From CAYNKA01 sp964397655 (GTDB taxonomy: Bacteria > Spirochaetota > Spirochaetia > DTKZ01), in NCBI GenBank assembly GCA_964397655.1, contig CAYNKA010000007.1:1-64000 (forward strand): a DNA stretch of 64,000 nucleotides, read 5' to 3'. The translations under genes and the position numbers were made by a program. The first letter of the stretch is position 1. Each line of letters opens with the position of its first letter. This document shows, piece after piece, positions 14,861-23,511 of the stretch. Under the pieces are notes generated by a model. It had not been told where the DNA came from. It was given only the letters and a program-made list of their open reading frames with translations, and ran no database searches.

Positions 14861-16390
14861 ATGAACGAAATCATCTTGAACGTGAAAGACGTGCGGAAAT
14901 CCTTCGGAGGCATCCAGGCGCTGATGGGTGTCTCCCTCGAGGTCAGGCGGGGCGAAATCCTCGCGCTCGTGGGAGAGAACGGCGCGGGCAAATCGACGCT
15001 CGCGAAGATCCTCTCCGGGGTCCTCAAGAAGGACTCGGGCGAGATCGAATGCTTCGGCAGGCAGGTTTCCTTCGGAAGCACGACCGAGGCACGGCAGGCC
15101 GGCGTCGCCATCGTGCTCCAGGAGTTCAATCTCATCCCCCACCTTTCGGTCGCCGAGAACATCTTTCTCACGACCCCCGAGGCCTACCGCGGAGGTTTCT
15201 GGCTCGACAGGAACGCCATCAACGCGAAAACCGAAAGACTCTTCCAGAGGATCAGCCTGGATTTCTTTCCGGATCCGAACCGCAAGGTCATGGACCTCTC
15301 GGTCGCGGAGCAGCAGCTCGTCGAGATCGTGAAGGCGGTCGGCGTGGATGCGAAGCTCCTCATCCTCGACGAGCCCTCGGCCACGCTGAGCAGGGAAGAG
15401 GTCGGAAAACTCTTCGCCCTCATGAGAGTCCTCCGCGACGGAGGCGTCACTCTCGTCTTCGTGAGCCACAGGATCGAGGAGGTCTTCGAGATTTCCGACA
15501 GGATCGTCGTGTTCCGGGACGGCGAGAAGGTGAGGGAGTTCGCCACAAAGGGCACTTCTCCGGAGGAGCTCATCACCTCCATGGTGGGAAGAAGCATCGG
15601 CGACCTGTACGCGATCAGGAAACGCAAGTCTCCGGGCGAGGTGATCCTCGAGGCGGAAGGACTCACCCGCCTTCCGCGCGTCCGGGACTGCAGCTTCCGG
15701 CTCCGGCGGGGCGAGGTGGTCGGGATATCCGGGCTCGTGGGTGCGGGCCGCACCGAGCTGCTCAGGCTCGTCTTCGGGGCGGACCGTGCGGACTCGGGCG
15801 TGCTCAGGATCAACGGGAGGGTCGGATTCCTCGGCTCGCCCCGCGAGGCGATCAAGAACCGGAGCGGGATGATCCCCGAGGACAGGAAGGCCCACGGCAT
15901 CCTCGTCCAGCTCCCCATCTATCAGAACTGCACGCTCGCCGCCCTCGCCTCCGGCGGCAACGCCTGGATCTCCCGAAAGAAGGAGATGGCACGCGTCGAG
16001 GAGAAGATCCGCGAACTCAGGATCAAGGCCCCGGAAATCAAGAATCCGGCCGGGTCCTTAAGCGGCGGAAATCAGCAGAAGGTCGTTCTCGCGAAATGGC
16101 TCCTCACCGAGCCGGACCTCCTCCTCATGGACGAGCCCACGCGCGGCATAGACATCGGAGCGAAATTCGAGATCTACTCCCTCATCGACGAACTCGCGGC
16201 CGCCGGCATGGCCATCCTGCTCGTCTCGTCGGAGCTGCCGGAAATCCTCGCGCTCTCGGACCGCATCCTCGTCATGAGCCGCGGCTCGATCGTGAAGGAG
16301 CTCGATTACCGGGAGGCCACCGAAGAGATCATTCTCACCTACAGTGCCCAGGCGGGGACTGAAGCCATCGCATCCGCAAGGAGGACCTGA
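14861..16390 (+). CDS. Sugar ABC transporter ATP-binding protein (RbsA/MglA type)
   Basis: 509 residues with two fused nucleotide-binding domains, as usual for RbsA/MglA. First half: Walker A GENGAGKST, signature variant LSVAEQQ, Walker B LLILDEPSA. Second half: degenerate Walker A GLVGAGRTE, canonical LSGGNQQK and Walker B LLMDEPTRGID. It powers the permease at 16396. Its first domain resembles the ATPase half of the kinase fusion at 10310-12148, which shares the xxVxxQ signature form. The Shine-Dalgarno is weak; the start is placed by alignment of the first strand (IILNVKDVRKSFGG). Confidence 0.93.
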   Translation: MNEIILNVKDVRKSFGGIQALMGVSLEVRRGEILALVGENGAGKSTLAKILSGVLKKDSGEIECFGRQVSFGSTTEARQAGVAIVLQEFNLIPHLSVAENIFLTTPEAYRGGFWLDRNAINAKTERLFQRISLDFFPDPNRKVMDLSVAEQQLVEIVKAVGVDAKLLILDEPSATLSREEVGKLFALMRVLRDGGVTLVFVSHRIEEVFEISDRIVVFRDGEKVREFATKGTSPEELITSMVGRSIGDLYAIRKRKSPGEVILEAEGLTRLPRVRDCSFRLRRGEVVGISGLVGAGRTELLRLVFGADRADSGVLRINGRVGFLGSPREAIKNRSGMIPEDRKAHGILVQLPIYQNCTLAALASGGNAWISRKKEMARVEEKIRELRIKAPEIKNPAGSLSGGNQQKVVLAKWLLTEPDLLLMDEPTRGIDIGAKFEIYSLIDELAAAGMAILLVSSELPEILALSDRILVMSRGSIVKELDYREATEEIILTYSAQAGTEAIASARRT

Positions 16391-16395
16391 TCCGT

Positions 16396-17379
16396 ATGCA
16401 CGCAGCCGAAGACAAGAAACCTTCAATGACGTCCGTCTTCTTCAAGAACCTCGTCATGGACTACCGCGTGGAGCTGGCCATGCTGGGGGCCTTTTTCCTG
16501 CTCTGCGCCATCCTGAGCATCCTCGCCCCCAGGTTCCTTTCTCTCGGTAACATCCAGAACCTCTTCTGGCAGGCCACGACCGTCGGGATCATCGCCATCG
16601 GCCAGACCCTCATCATCCTCACCGGAGGAATCGACCTGTCGGTCGGGGGGATCGCTGCCTTTTCCGCGATGTTCGGCGGCCTCTTCCTTCTCGATTACGG
16701 GGTCGTGGTCGGCACCTTCTCCATCCTGATCACCGGCGCCGTCGTGGGGATCATCAACGGCTTCCTCGTCGCCTACACCCAGCTCGCGCCCTTCATCGTC
16801 ACCCTGGGCGTCATGTCGATAACGAGGTCCCTGACCTACGTCTCCACGGACGGACACTCCCTCGTGGGGCTCCCGGCGGCCTACAAATTCTTCGGCTACG
16901 GAACCGTCGCCGGGTTCCAGTTCTACACGATCGTGTTCATCGGCCTGTTCATCGTCGGTCACGTCATCCTGACCAAGACCAAGATGGGAAGGTTCTGGTA
17001 CGCGATCGGAAGCAACGAGGAGGCGGCACGCCTCGCGGGCGTCAACATCCGTTATTACAAAAGCCTCGCGTACGTGTTCACCGGCTTCCTTTGCGCCGTC
17101 TCCGTGATCATACTGACTTCGAGGCTCGGGGCGGTCGACCCGGACACCGGCACCGGCATGGAAATGGACACGATAGCCGCCGCCGTCATCGGCGGCTGCA
17201 GCCTCTCCGGGGGCAAGGGAAGCCTCCTCGGGACCTTCATCGGCGTGTTCATCATCACGGTGCTCCACAACGGCCTCAATCTCATCGGCGTTTCGCCGTT
17301 CTGGCAGGGATCGGCCATAGGCGCGGTCATTATCGTTTCGGTCCTCCTGGACCGTCTCTTGCGGAGGAGAAAGAGATGA
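16396..17379 (+). CDS. Sugar ABC transporter permease (RbsC type)
   Basis: 327 residues, about eight to ten hydrophobic segments. Typical RbsC/BPD_transp_2 motifs include TGGIDLSVGGIAA, GFLVAYTQLAPFIVTLGVMS, GSNEEAARLAGVN and GGCSLSGGKGSLLGTFIG. It forms the membrane channel with the ATPase encoded six bases upstream. Its stop overlaps the ATG of the amidohydrolase gene, tying transport to a degradative step. Confidence 0.93.
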   Translation: MHAAEDKKPSMTSVFFKNLVMDYRVELAMLGAFFLLCAILSILAPRFLSLGNIQNLFWQATTVGIIAIGQTLIILTGGIDLSVGGIAAFSAMFGGLFLLDYGVVVGTFSILITGAVVGIINGFLVAYTQLAPFIVTLGVMSITRSLTYVSTDGHSLVGLPAAYKFFGYGTVAGFQFYTIVFIGLFIVGHVILTKTKMGRFWYAIGSNEEAARLAGVNIRYYKSLAYVFTGFLCAVSVIILTSRLGAVDPDTGTGMEMDTIAAAVIGGCSLSGGKGSLLGTFIGVFIITVLHNGLNLIGVSPFWQGSAIGAVIIVSVLLDRLLRRRKR

Positions 17380-18110
17380 AGATCATCGACACCCACATGC
17401 ACCTCGGCGAGGACCTCATGTTCCTCACCGACGACTCCGAAAAAGTCCTCCTGGACACGATGGAGGCGAACGGCGTCTCCGCCTTCATGCTGCAGCCGGG
17501 CATCGTCGCCAGGGACCAGAGGAAGGCGCACGAGCGGATCCGGCGTTTCCTCGACGCGAATCCCGGAAAGGGCTGGGGGATCGCGGTCTTCAATCCCTAT
17601 CTCGACGAGGAGAAGTACTTCGACCTGGCGAGGTGGGCGGTCAAGGATCTCGGTTTCAAGGGGCTCAAGCTCCATCCTTACGCATTCTGCATGTCGCCCC
17701 AGCATCCGCAGGCGGACAAGATCTTCAGGGCCGCGGAGGAACTCGACGTAGCGGTCATGATCCACACCGGCAACGGCGTCCCGAACGCCCTGCCGTCGCA
17801 GATCATCCCGGTCGCGAAGAAGCATTCGAAGGTGAGGATCGTTATGGCCCACGCGGGCGGGGTAATGTACGGCATGGAGGCCCTCATCGTCGCGGAGCAG
17901 TGCCCCAACGTCTACCTCGAGACCTCGTGGACCGCGGTATACGATCTCAAGGCCATGACCGAGCGCGTCGGGGTGAAGCGGCTCATGCTGGGTTCAGACC
18001 TGCCGGAAAACACGCCGGTGGAACTCGCGAAGTACAGGAGCCTTAAGCTGAAGGACTCGGACCTCGAATGGTGCTTCCACAAGACGGCGGAGAAGGCCTT
18101 CAAGCTCTGA
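17376..18110 (+). CDS. Amidohydrolase-2 family metal-dependent hydrolase
   Basis: 244 residues. TIM-barrel metallohydrolase features: DTHMHLG at the N-terminus (HxH metal ligands), GLKLHPY, MIHTGNG with the next His, MAHAGG, and MLGSDLP with the catalytic Asp. The family includes decarboxylases, lactonases and C-C hydrolases acting on small carboxylates. GGAGAAAGAG precedes the ATG at 17376, which overlaps the permease stop. As last gene of the sigma-54 importer operon it probably acts on the imported compound, for example as a lactonase; this is inferred from position. Confidence 0.85.
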   Translation: MKIIDTHMHLGEDLMFLTDDSEKVLLDTMEANGVSAFMLQPGIVARDQRKAHERIRRFLDANPGKGWGIAVFNPYLDEEKYFDLARWAVKDLGFKGLKLHPYAFCMSPQHPQADKIFRAAEELDVAVMIHTGNGVPNALPSQIIPVAKKHSKVRIVMAHAGGVMYGMEALIVAEQCPNVYLETSWTAVYDLKAMTERVGVKRLMLGSDLPENTPVELAKYRSLKLKDSDLEWCFHKTAEKAFKL

Positions 18111-18143
18111 ATCGAGGGCGACTGCGAATGCCTTCGGCCTCGT

Positions 18144-18851
18144 TCAGTTCGCCCGGACTTTGAGCCGGCGCAGCGTCCGTTTGTGTCCCATCTCCAGATG
18201 ATGCTGCATGGTCTTGAAGGCGAGCGCCGGATCCCGGGACTTGATGGCCTTCAGTACGGCTATGTGTTCTTCCACCGCGATTCTGTGATCTTCGCTCGTT
18301 CTCGGCGAGTCCTGGTACGTTCTGACGATGCCGTCGATGATGACGGGGACTATGCGGAGGATGACCGGATTCTTCGTCGCCTCCGCGATGCTGCGATGGA
18401 AATCAAGCTCGATTTCCATGTTTATCTCCTTGCGGCGAACGACCTCTTCCATCGCGGCGATATGGGTTTCGATTCGGGCGATATCCGCCTGATCGGCGTT
18501 TTTCGCCGCCAGGCCGGCGGCGCCGGGCTCGATGAGGTTGCGTGCTTCGATCAGGGAAAAAAGGATGCCGTTGCAGTCCGAAACGAAGTCGAGACCGAGG
18601 GGATCGTCCGAGATGCCCGGAATTCTCGATACGAAGGTGCCTTTTCCTCTGGCTATTTCGATGATGTTCTGGGAAAGCAGCGATTTCACGGCCTCCCTGA
18701 CGGTGGGGCGGCTGACTCCGAACAGGCGCGACAACTCGAGTTCGCTCGGAATTTTATCGCCGGGTTTCAGCTTATTCTCGACGATCAGGTTCTTTATCCT
18801 TGCGACTATTTCCTGAGGCAGCCTCGTCTGGGAGGCTATCTTTTTGAACAT
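18144..18851 (-). CDS. GntR-family regulator, FCD (FadR) subfamily
   Basis: 235 residues. Winged helix at the N-terminus (LKPGDKIPSELELSRLFGVSRPTVREAVKSL) and an all-helical FCD ligand domain (EARNLIEPGAAGLAA, LDFHRSIAEATKNP, EEHIAVLKAI, HHLEMGHKR) with the His/Asp metal-site pattern. Such proteins repress organic-acid or sugar-acid genes. The ATG at 18851 is only six bases after a TATACT and lacks a Shine-Dalgarno. It is divergent from the SDR gene; both promoters share TAAGACGT, suggesting autoregulation and control of the SDR. Confidence 0.88.
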   Translation of the reverse strand: MFKKIASQTRLPQEIVARIKNLIVENKLKPGDKIPSELELSRLFGVSRPTVREAVKSLLSQNIIEIARGKGTFVSRIPGISDDPLGLDFVSDCNGILFSLIEARNLIEPGAAGLAAKNADQADIARIETHIAAMEEVVRRKEINMEIELDFHRSIAEATKNPVILRIVPVIIDGIVRTYQDSPRTSEDHRIAVEEHIAVLKAIKSRDPALAFKTMQHHLEMGHKRTLRRLKVRAN

Positions 18852-18857
18852 ATCGTC

Positions 18858-18906
18858 AGTATACCAGGAAAAGCGCCAATGCACCAGAAAAGGTAAGACG
18901 TTTTAC
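18858..18906 (-). promoter_or_regulatory. GntR gene -10 box and upstream palindrome
   Basis: TATACT (minus strand, 18858-18863) lies six bases before the ATG. Upstream, 18893-18906 is a 14-bp near-palindrome (GTAA.ACGT.TTAC with one mismatched pair). The octamer TAAGACGT in it recurs at 19092-19099 in the SDR promoter spacer. Between 18907 and 19085 I see no gene or other signal. Confidence 0.45.
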
Positions 18907-19085
18907 AGAATCCGGAGAGTGTCTGTCGGTTCTTTGCCACGGAGTCTCCTTTCCTGCCGTCGAAAGGTGGTCGATCGAGCCTCCGGCGCAGAAAAGGTTC
19001 TGAAACTGATAGAGAAATGGCCTGGACCGGGATTGAATGGATCGCTTTTCGGAAAGCCGGCTATGATCGGGGGGGATGGAAATAA

Positions 19086-19114
19086 TTGATCTAAGACGTC
19101 AAACATCATATAAT
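19086..19114 (+). promoter_or_regulatory. Sigma-70 promoter for the SDR gene
   Basis: TTGATC (19086-19091), 17-nt spacer containing TAAGACGT, and TATAAT (19109-19114). The mRNA would carry a leader of about 200 nt with two adjacent hairpins (TCCCC/GGGGA at about 19265-19278 and TCTCCC/GGGAGA at 19285-19302) before the ribosome-binding site. Confidence 0.6.
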
Positions 19115-19324
19115 GAAAACCGTCGATATTGTCCGGCGAAACCGGAAAGTCGCGCGGAATCCCGTACACCAGACCGAGTTCGGACTGCTGTTCTGTGCCT
19201 CGGGTGGCCGTCTCCATCGGGTACTTCTACCTGCATTCCAAGCGACGCGGAAAAACCGTCAGATCCCCACGGCGGGGAATCAATTCTCCCATCGTCGGGA
19301 GATTCGGGCAAGGGAGGGAGCGAA

Positions 19325-20074
19325 ATGGAAGGAGCGATGTTCGAAAACAAGGTCGCCGTAGTGACCGGCGCGGCGCGGGGAATCGGCAGGGCCATTGCCG
19401 AGAGGTTCGCGGAGGAAGGCGCGACCGCGGTCGTCGTCGACGTGAAGAACGCCGGAGAGGCTGCTCGGGAAATCGCCGGGCGAGGCCGCAAGGCCGCAGG
19501 CTACGACCTGGACATCACCGATTACCAGGCGGTCCTTTCGATGATGGCCGACGTCGCGGGAAAATTCGGAAGGATAGACATCCTCGTGAACAACGCGGGA
19601 ATCATCGACCGCGGGACCATCCTCGACGTCACCTTCGAGAGATGGCTGAAGGTCATCAACGTGAACGTAAACGGGACGTTCATCTGCTGCAAAGCCGCCG
19701 TCCCCTACATGGTGAAGCAGTCGGCGGGAAAGATCGTCAACGTCACGTCCATAGCCGGAAAAATGGGTGACCTGACCGCCTCTCCGGTGTACGGGACGTC
19801 CAAGGGAGCGGTCAACACGCTCACGAAATCCTTGGCGCGGCAGCTCGCCGATCATCACATCAACGTGAACGCCGTCGCCCCGCACGCCATAGAAACCGAC
19901 ATGAGCGCCGAATGGTCCGAGGAGAAGAGGAGACAAATCGTCGATTCCATACCCCTTAAAAGACTCGGAAGGCCTGAGGAAGTGGCGGAAGCCGTGCTCT
20001 TTCTCGCCTCCGAAAAGGCGGCGTTCATTACGGGCGAGATCATGGACATCAACGGCGGTTATCTGATGGATTGA
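19325..20074 (+). CDS. Short-chain dehydrogenase/reductase (FabG/KduD-like)
   Basis: 249 residues, classical SDR: TGAARGIGR cofactor motif near residue 14, DLDITD, NNAG near 89, catalytic Ser in NVTSIAG, YGTSK (Tyr/Lys pair) and the C-terminal TGEIMDINGGYLMD. It would oxidise or reduce a sugar acid, polyol or acyl carbonyl with NAD(P). The frame is open upstream to 19076, but GGGAGG lies well spaced before the ATG at 19325 and the Rossmann fold begins just after, so this start is chosen. Opposed to GntR upstream and converging on the LarA-like gene downstream. Confidence 0.88.
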   Translation: MEGAMFENKVAVVTGAARGIGRAIAERFAEEGATAVVVDVKNAGEAAREIAGRGRKAAGYDLDITDYQAVLSMMADVAGKFGRIDILVNNAGIIDRGTILDVTFERWLKVINVNVNGTFICCKAAVPYMVKQSAGKIVNVTSIAGKMGDLTASPVYGTSKGAVNTLTKSLARQLADHHINVNAVAPHAIETDMSAEWSEEKRRQIVDSIPLKRLGRPEEVAEAVLFLASEKAAFITGEIMDINGGYLMD

Positions 20075-20113
20075 GGCGCGTCGCCGAAAAGCCCGCGGCG
20101 GCGGTATTTGGAG

Positions 20114-20146
20114 AAAAAAAACCTCCCGGCGGTCGGGAGGTTTTTT
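20114..20146. terminator. Bidirectional rho-independent terminator
   Basis: CCTCCCG (20122-20128)/CGGGAGG (20134-20140) stem with loop GCGGT, flanked by eight A on the left and six T on the right. It serves both the SDR (+) and the LarA-like gene (-). Confidence 0.9.
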
Positions 20147-20167
20147 GTTTTTCGATCGCGGAGGATT

Positions 20168-21484
20168 TCAATGTCCGCCCAAGGGCAGGTTGCCGTTCTT
20201 GTCGAAGGGAAGGGGCTTCGCCTCTTCAAGGACCTGGATCTTGGGATTGGCCTTCGCCTCGGGGAGAAGGGCCTCGGAGATCCAGATCTCGTCGATATGG
20301 GAGGTGTTCTTGATCCTTACTATTTTCGGGTTCGCCTTGTCGGCGTGGACGCTCGAGAAGATCGCGGTCTTGATGGCGAGTTCGTCGCTGTTCAGGACGA
20401 GTGGGACTCGCACCGTGCTCAGGACCGTGGCGGTGAGGGCGTTCGGATAGCAGGCGTCGAAGTCGATCTTGTCGAAGAGCCTCTTGGTCGTCACGTCCGC
20501 CATGCCGACGCCGATTGCGTTCCCGTGCGTCTCGTCGGAGAGGTCGAGCACCGCGTACCGCTCGAAGGTGGGCCCGCCCGAGGCGTAGGGTGTGCAGAAG
20601 GTCCCGGACACGTTCGGGTCCGCTCCGTCGCCGGAGAAATTCTTCCCGATCTGGTCGATGACGAGGACGTCCAGCTTCGGGAACATGATCTTCGGCATGA
20701 GGTCCTTGGCCAACTTGAGCAGTTCGGGTTCGCGCTTCAGGATGTTCTCCTTCGGGACCGCCTCGATCATGCAGGTGTTGTCGAAGGCGTTCTCTATGGA
20801 CGCGAGTCCGAAGAGGATCTTCGCCTTCTGAAGGTAGACGGTTCCGTAGGCGATGACGTTCTGCGCCATCTCCCCGAATCCGTGGACGTGGCAGCTCTCG
20901 GCGCCCTGCTGCTTCGCGATGCCGATCGCCATCATCTTCATCATTCCGCTCTCGTACACGCCGCGGAAGGCGGTGTGCGGCTTTACGCGGCAGAGCAGGA
21001 TGACCCCGTCGGCTTCGCTCGCGTACTTGTCCATGTGGACGGGCCTTCCGTCGGGGACGTGTCCGATGACGACCGTTTCCATGCTGGACTTGACGGGGGC
21101 CCCGATGTAGTCCTCGGTGACGCCGTAGCTCGTGAGAACCTCCCTCTGGCCTTCGGCGGTGGCGCCGCCGTGGCTTCCCATCGCCGGGAACACGAAGGGC
21201 TTACCGCCGAGCTTCTTTACCTGGGCGACGGTCTCCTTGACCATCTCCTTGAGGTTCGCCAGGCCCCGGCTTCCCACGGTGATGGCGACGGTCATGCCGG
21301 GCTTTATCCTCGAAGCGATCTCCGGTTTCGCGAATTCCTTCGCGATCGTTCCGGGGACGTCCTTCAGGGTGTTGTCCTCGAAGATCTGCCGGACCTTCAC
21401 GAATTTCGGAATCTTGGCCGAACCGACTATCTTCTCGATGACTCCGTGCCGGTCCCATACGCTGTCTCTGAATTTTTCGCTCAT
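20168..21484 (-). CDS. LarA-like protein (DUF2088), putative nickel-dependent isomerase
   Basis: 438 residues. Resembles the lactate-racemase LarA superfamily: a G-M-T-V-A-I-T-V-G-S-R-G strand/loop, FPAMGSHGGATAEGQ, GRPVHMDKYASEAD, and a CRVKPHTAF segment with Lys/His where LarA holds its pincer cofactor. True LarA racemises lactate with a nickel-pincer nucleotide; related groups act on other 2-hydroxyacids or sugar acids. No larB, larC or larE is present here. It is last in an operon with a cupin and a mutarotase-like protein, pointing to a sugar-acid or keto-sugar substrate. Function by similarity only. Confidence 0.75.
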   Translation of the reverse strand: MSEKFRDSVWDRHGVIEKIVGSAKIPKFVKVRQIFEDNTLKDVPGTIAKEFAKPEIASRIKPGMTVAITVGSRGLANLKEMVKETVAQVKKLGGKPFVFPAMGSHGGATAEGQREVLTSYGVTEDYIGAPVKSSMETVVIGHVPDGRPVHMDKYASEADGVILLCRVKPHTAFRGVYESGMMKMMAIGIAKQQGAESCHVHGFGEMAQNVIAYGTVYLQKAKILFGLASIENAFDNTCMIEAVPKENILKREPELLKLAKDLMPKIMFPKLDVLVIDQIGKNFSGDGADPNVSGTFCTPYASGGPTFERYAVLDLSDETHGNAIGVGMADVTTKRLFDKIDFDACYPNALTATVLSTVRVPLVLNSDELAIKTAIFSSVHADKANPKIVRIKNTSHIDEIWISEALLPEAKANPKIQVLEEAKPLPFDKNGNLPLGGH

Positions 21485-21503
21485 GACGTTTTCTCCGTTC
21501 GAT

Positions 21504-21857
21504 TCAATCGTTGTAGGTGATGATGACCGCGATCATCCTCAAGGGCGCGGTTCCCGTGTTCGTTATGGAATGCTTCGCTCCGTCGCCGGTTATGACGACG
21601 TCGCCCGCCTTCACGATCACGTCCTTGCCGTTGTCGTTCACCGTCGCCTCGCCTTCGAGCAGGATATAGTATTCGGTTTCAGTGTCGTGCTCGTGTTCGC
21701 CGATCCCGCTGCCTGGCGGAATCACGACGTCCGCGATGAGGCGGCAGTTCCTGCAGGGACCCTTTCCCCCGGTGAGATCGGTCATGGTGAGGGATCCCGG
21801 GCCTCCGCGCAACGCGGTCTTCACTTCGCCTTTCAAGGACTTTTTCTGTACAACCAC
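21504..21857 (-). CDS. Single-domain cupin protein
   Basis: 117 residues. One cupin barrel with the first motif G.GEHEHDTETEYYILLEG (metal-binding His pair and Glu) and the second GDGAKHSITNTG. Cupins of this size serve as isomerases, mutarotases or ligand sensors for sugars. GGAGAA precedes the ATG. It lies between the mutarotase-like and LarA-like genes with gaps of 24 and 19 bases, so all three probably form one operon. Confidence 0.85.
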   Translation of the reverse strand: MVVQKKSLKGEVKTALRGGPGSLTMTDLTGGKGPCRNCRLIADVVIPPGSGIGEHEHDTETEYYILLEGEATVNDNGKDVIVKAGDVVITGDGAKHSITNTGTAPLRMIAVIITYND

Positions 21858-21881
21858 GATATTCTCCTTAAAAAATAAATT

Positions 21882-23033
21882 TCATCGATCGAGGATTCCC
21901 GTGAAGACGAACGAATGCCGCACGGCGGCCCGGGCGGTCTTTCCGGACTTCGAGACGAAACCGACTTCGTCCTTGCCGAACGTCACGTTCTTGACCGCGT
22001 CGAACCCCCTGGGTATTCTCGCTACGCCCTGCACGTAATTGACGACCGTCGGCCTCGTTGGTGAAAGGACCGTCGTCGTCGGTATGCCCTTCTCGTTCAC
22101 GGGATTCGGTCTGGCCGATTCCCTGAGTCCGAGCGCCGAATAACCGCAGACTTCTTCGATGCCTATGCAGCAGTTCCTGCCGTTCCACGGACTCTGGTGC
22201 CTGCCGCGGTTCTCCATCCAGAGGACGGTGGACGGCAGCACGGAAACGTCCTTGAGTGCGAACCAGAGGAAGCCTTCATCGGGGAACACGGCGCAGGACC
22301 AGCCGGGTTCGCCGCGACTCTTCGCGTAGACCTGGACCACGTCGACGAAGCCCTTCCTCCGGGGAAATACCGAGAGGTCGGCCCATGGTTCGTCCTTCCA
22401 TATCGTCGGGACTTTTTCGATGCTCGTGAACGTCCGTCCCGGGAGGAGGGAGTAGTATTCGCCGTCCCGCGCCTTCCCCGTGGGATGGGGACTCGTTATG
22501 CCGAAACGGACGGGACTCAGGGAAACGAGCATGTCGCCGCCTTCGCTCCTGGGTGCGAGCGTCGCGTGGTGGCCCATCGTCATCCTGCCGGCATATCCTT
22601 CCAGGACGTGGCTCACGTAGACCGCGTCGTGACCGGACACGAGCCGGATCAACTTCGTGACTCGGCCCGGACGGATCTTGGTCCTCATCTCGAGGACGAG
22701 CTCGGTCAGGCCGTGATTGTCGCCGAAGGCCTTGAAGGACCATTTCGACGTCGCGGTCTCTCCGTGGAGGGGGTGGTTCTCCTTCTTGTAGGCGTTGTCC
22801 GCGCCGAAGGGGAAGCAGAAGAAGTCGCCCCTGAGGACCGACAGGACGGGGTCGTCGATTTCGAGACCCTCCGCATGCCAGGGATTGACGTAGTAGGGGG
22901 CGATCGGCTTTCCGTTCCTGCGGAACGTCACCGGAGCCATGTGGCCGCCCTGTTCGGTCACGGATACTTCCGTATCCTCGTTGCCGAATACCCAGGAACG
23001 CCGAGAGCAGACGTCCTTCATGACCGGATCCAT
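21882..23033 (-). CDS. Mutarotase-like carbohydrate protein, unassigned
   Basis: 383 residues, not recognised with certainty. Features recall the aldose-1-epimerase (galactose mutarotase) fold: TEQGGHMAPV near the N-terminus, an FFCFPFGADN strand, HPLHGE corresponding to the family HG motif, and repeated beta-strand segments with conserved aromatic residues to the end. No signal peptide, so cytosolic. An ATG at 23087 is in frame, but the ATG at 23033 has GGAGG correctly spaced and lies just downstream of a strong promoter, so 23033 is preferred. First in an operon with cupin and LarA-like genes. Confidence 0.65.
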   Translation of the reverse strand: MDPVMKDVCSRRSWVFGNEDTEVSVTEQGGHMAPVTFRRNGKPIAPYYVNPWHAEGLEIDDPVLSVLRGDFFCFPFGADNAYKKENHPLHGETATSKWSFKAFGDNHGLTELVLEMRTKIRPGRVTKLIRLVSGHDAVYVSHVLEGYAGRMTMGHHATLAPRSEGGDMLVSLSPVRFGITSPHPTGKARDGEYYSLLPGRTFTSIEKVPTIWKDEPWADLSVFPRRKGFVDVVQVYAKSRGEPGWSCAVFPDEGFLWFALKDVSVLPSTVLWMENRGRHQSPWNGRNCCIGIEEVCGYSALGLRESARPNPVNEKGIPTTTVLSPTRPTVVNYVQGVARIPRGFDAVKNVTFGKDEVGFVSKSGKTARAAVRHSFVFTGILDR

Positions 23034-23063
23034 CTCGTCCCTCCTCCATCGTCGGATGGTAGG

Positions 23064-23094
23064 ATAGTGTCCGATTTTCTCGGTCATTTGTCAA
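23064..23094 (-). promoter_or_regulatory. Sigma-70 promoter for mutarotase/cupin/LarA operon
   Basis: On the minus strand TTGACA (23089-23094), then CACTAT (23064-23069) after 19 nt or ACACTA after 18 nt. The -35 touches the edge of the tandem repeat. Confidence 0.6.
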
Positions 23095-23511
23095 CGCGCG
23101 CAGCGAGCACGAGGAAGTAAAGCGCGTTGGCTGCTAAGGGGTGGAATTTTTTGGGCGTAACGCAGTCAATGAAGTAGAGCAAGGNNNNNNNNNNNNNNNN
23201 NNNNNNNNNNNNNNNNNNNNNNNNNNNNNNNNNNNNNNNNNNNNNNNNNNNNNNNNNNNNNNNNNNNNNNNNNNNNNNNNNNNNGAGTAAAGCGACTTGG
23301 CTGCTAAGGAGCGGAATTCCTCGGGATGAACGCAGTCAACGCAGCAAGCACGAAGGAGTTGAGCATATTGGCTGCTAAGGAGAGGAATTCCTCGGGATAA
23401 ACGCAGTCAATGAAGTAGAGCAAGGGAGTAAAGCGACTTGGCTGCTAAGGAGCGGAATTCCTCGGGATGAACGCAGTCAATGAAGTAGAGCAAGGGAGTA
23501 AAGCGACTTGG
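23090..23511. repeat. 70-bp tandem repeat array
   Basis: Copies of a unit beginning GAGTAAAGCGACTTGGCTGC start at 23114 (diverged), after the gap at 23285, and at 23356, 23426 and 23496 (truncated). Spacing is 70-71 bp. Each unit has a central GGAATTCC palindrome; in the copy at 23356 this extends to a perfect GAGGAATTCCTC. Conserved ends read GAACGCAGTCAATGAAGTAGAGCAAG. The period is not a multiple of three, so it is non-coding. The last partial unit runs up to the stop codon of the phosphatase at 23512. There are no variable spacers, so it is not CRISPR. Confidence 0.9.
23185..23284. other. Assembly gap (100 N) inside the repeat array
   Basis: Exactly 100 N, the conventional length for a gap of unknown size. 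Sequence on both sides belongs to the 70-bp repeat, so an unknown number of units is probably collapsed. Confidence 0.98.

Noticed and set aside
23090..23511. Possible CRISPR array
   Set aside because: The repeat is 70 bp end to end with no variable spacers, and no cas genes are near.
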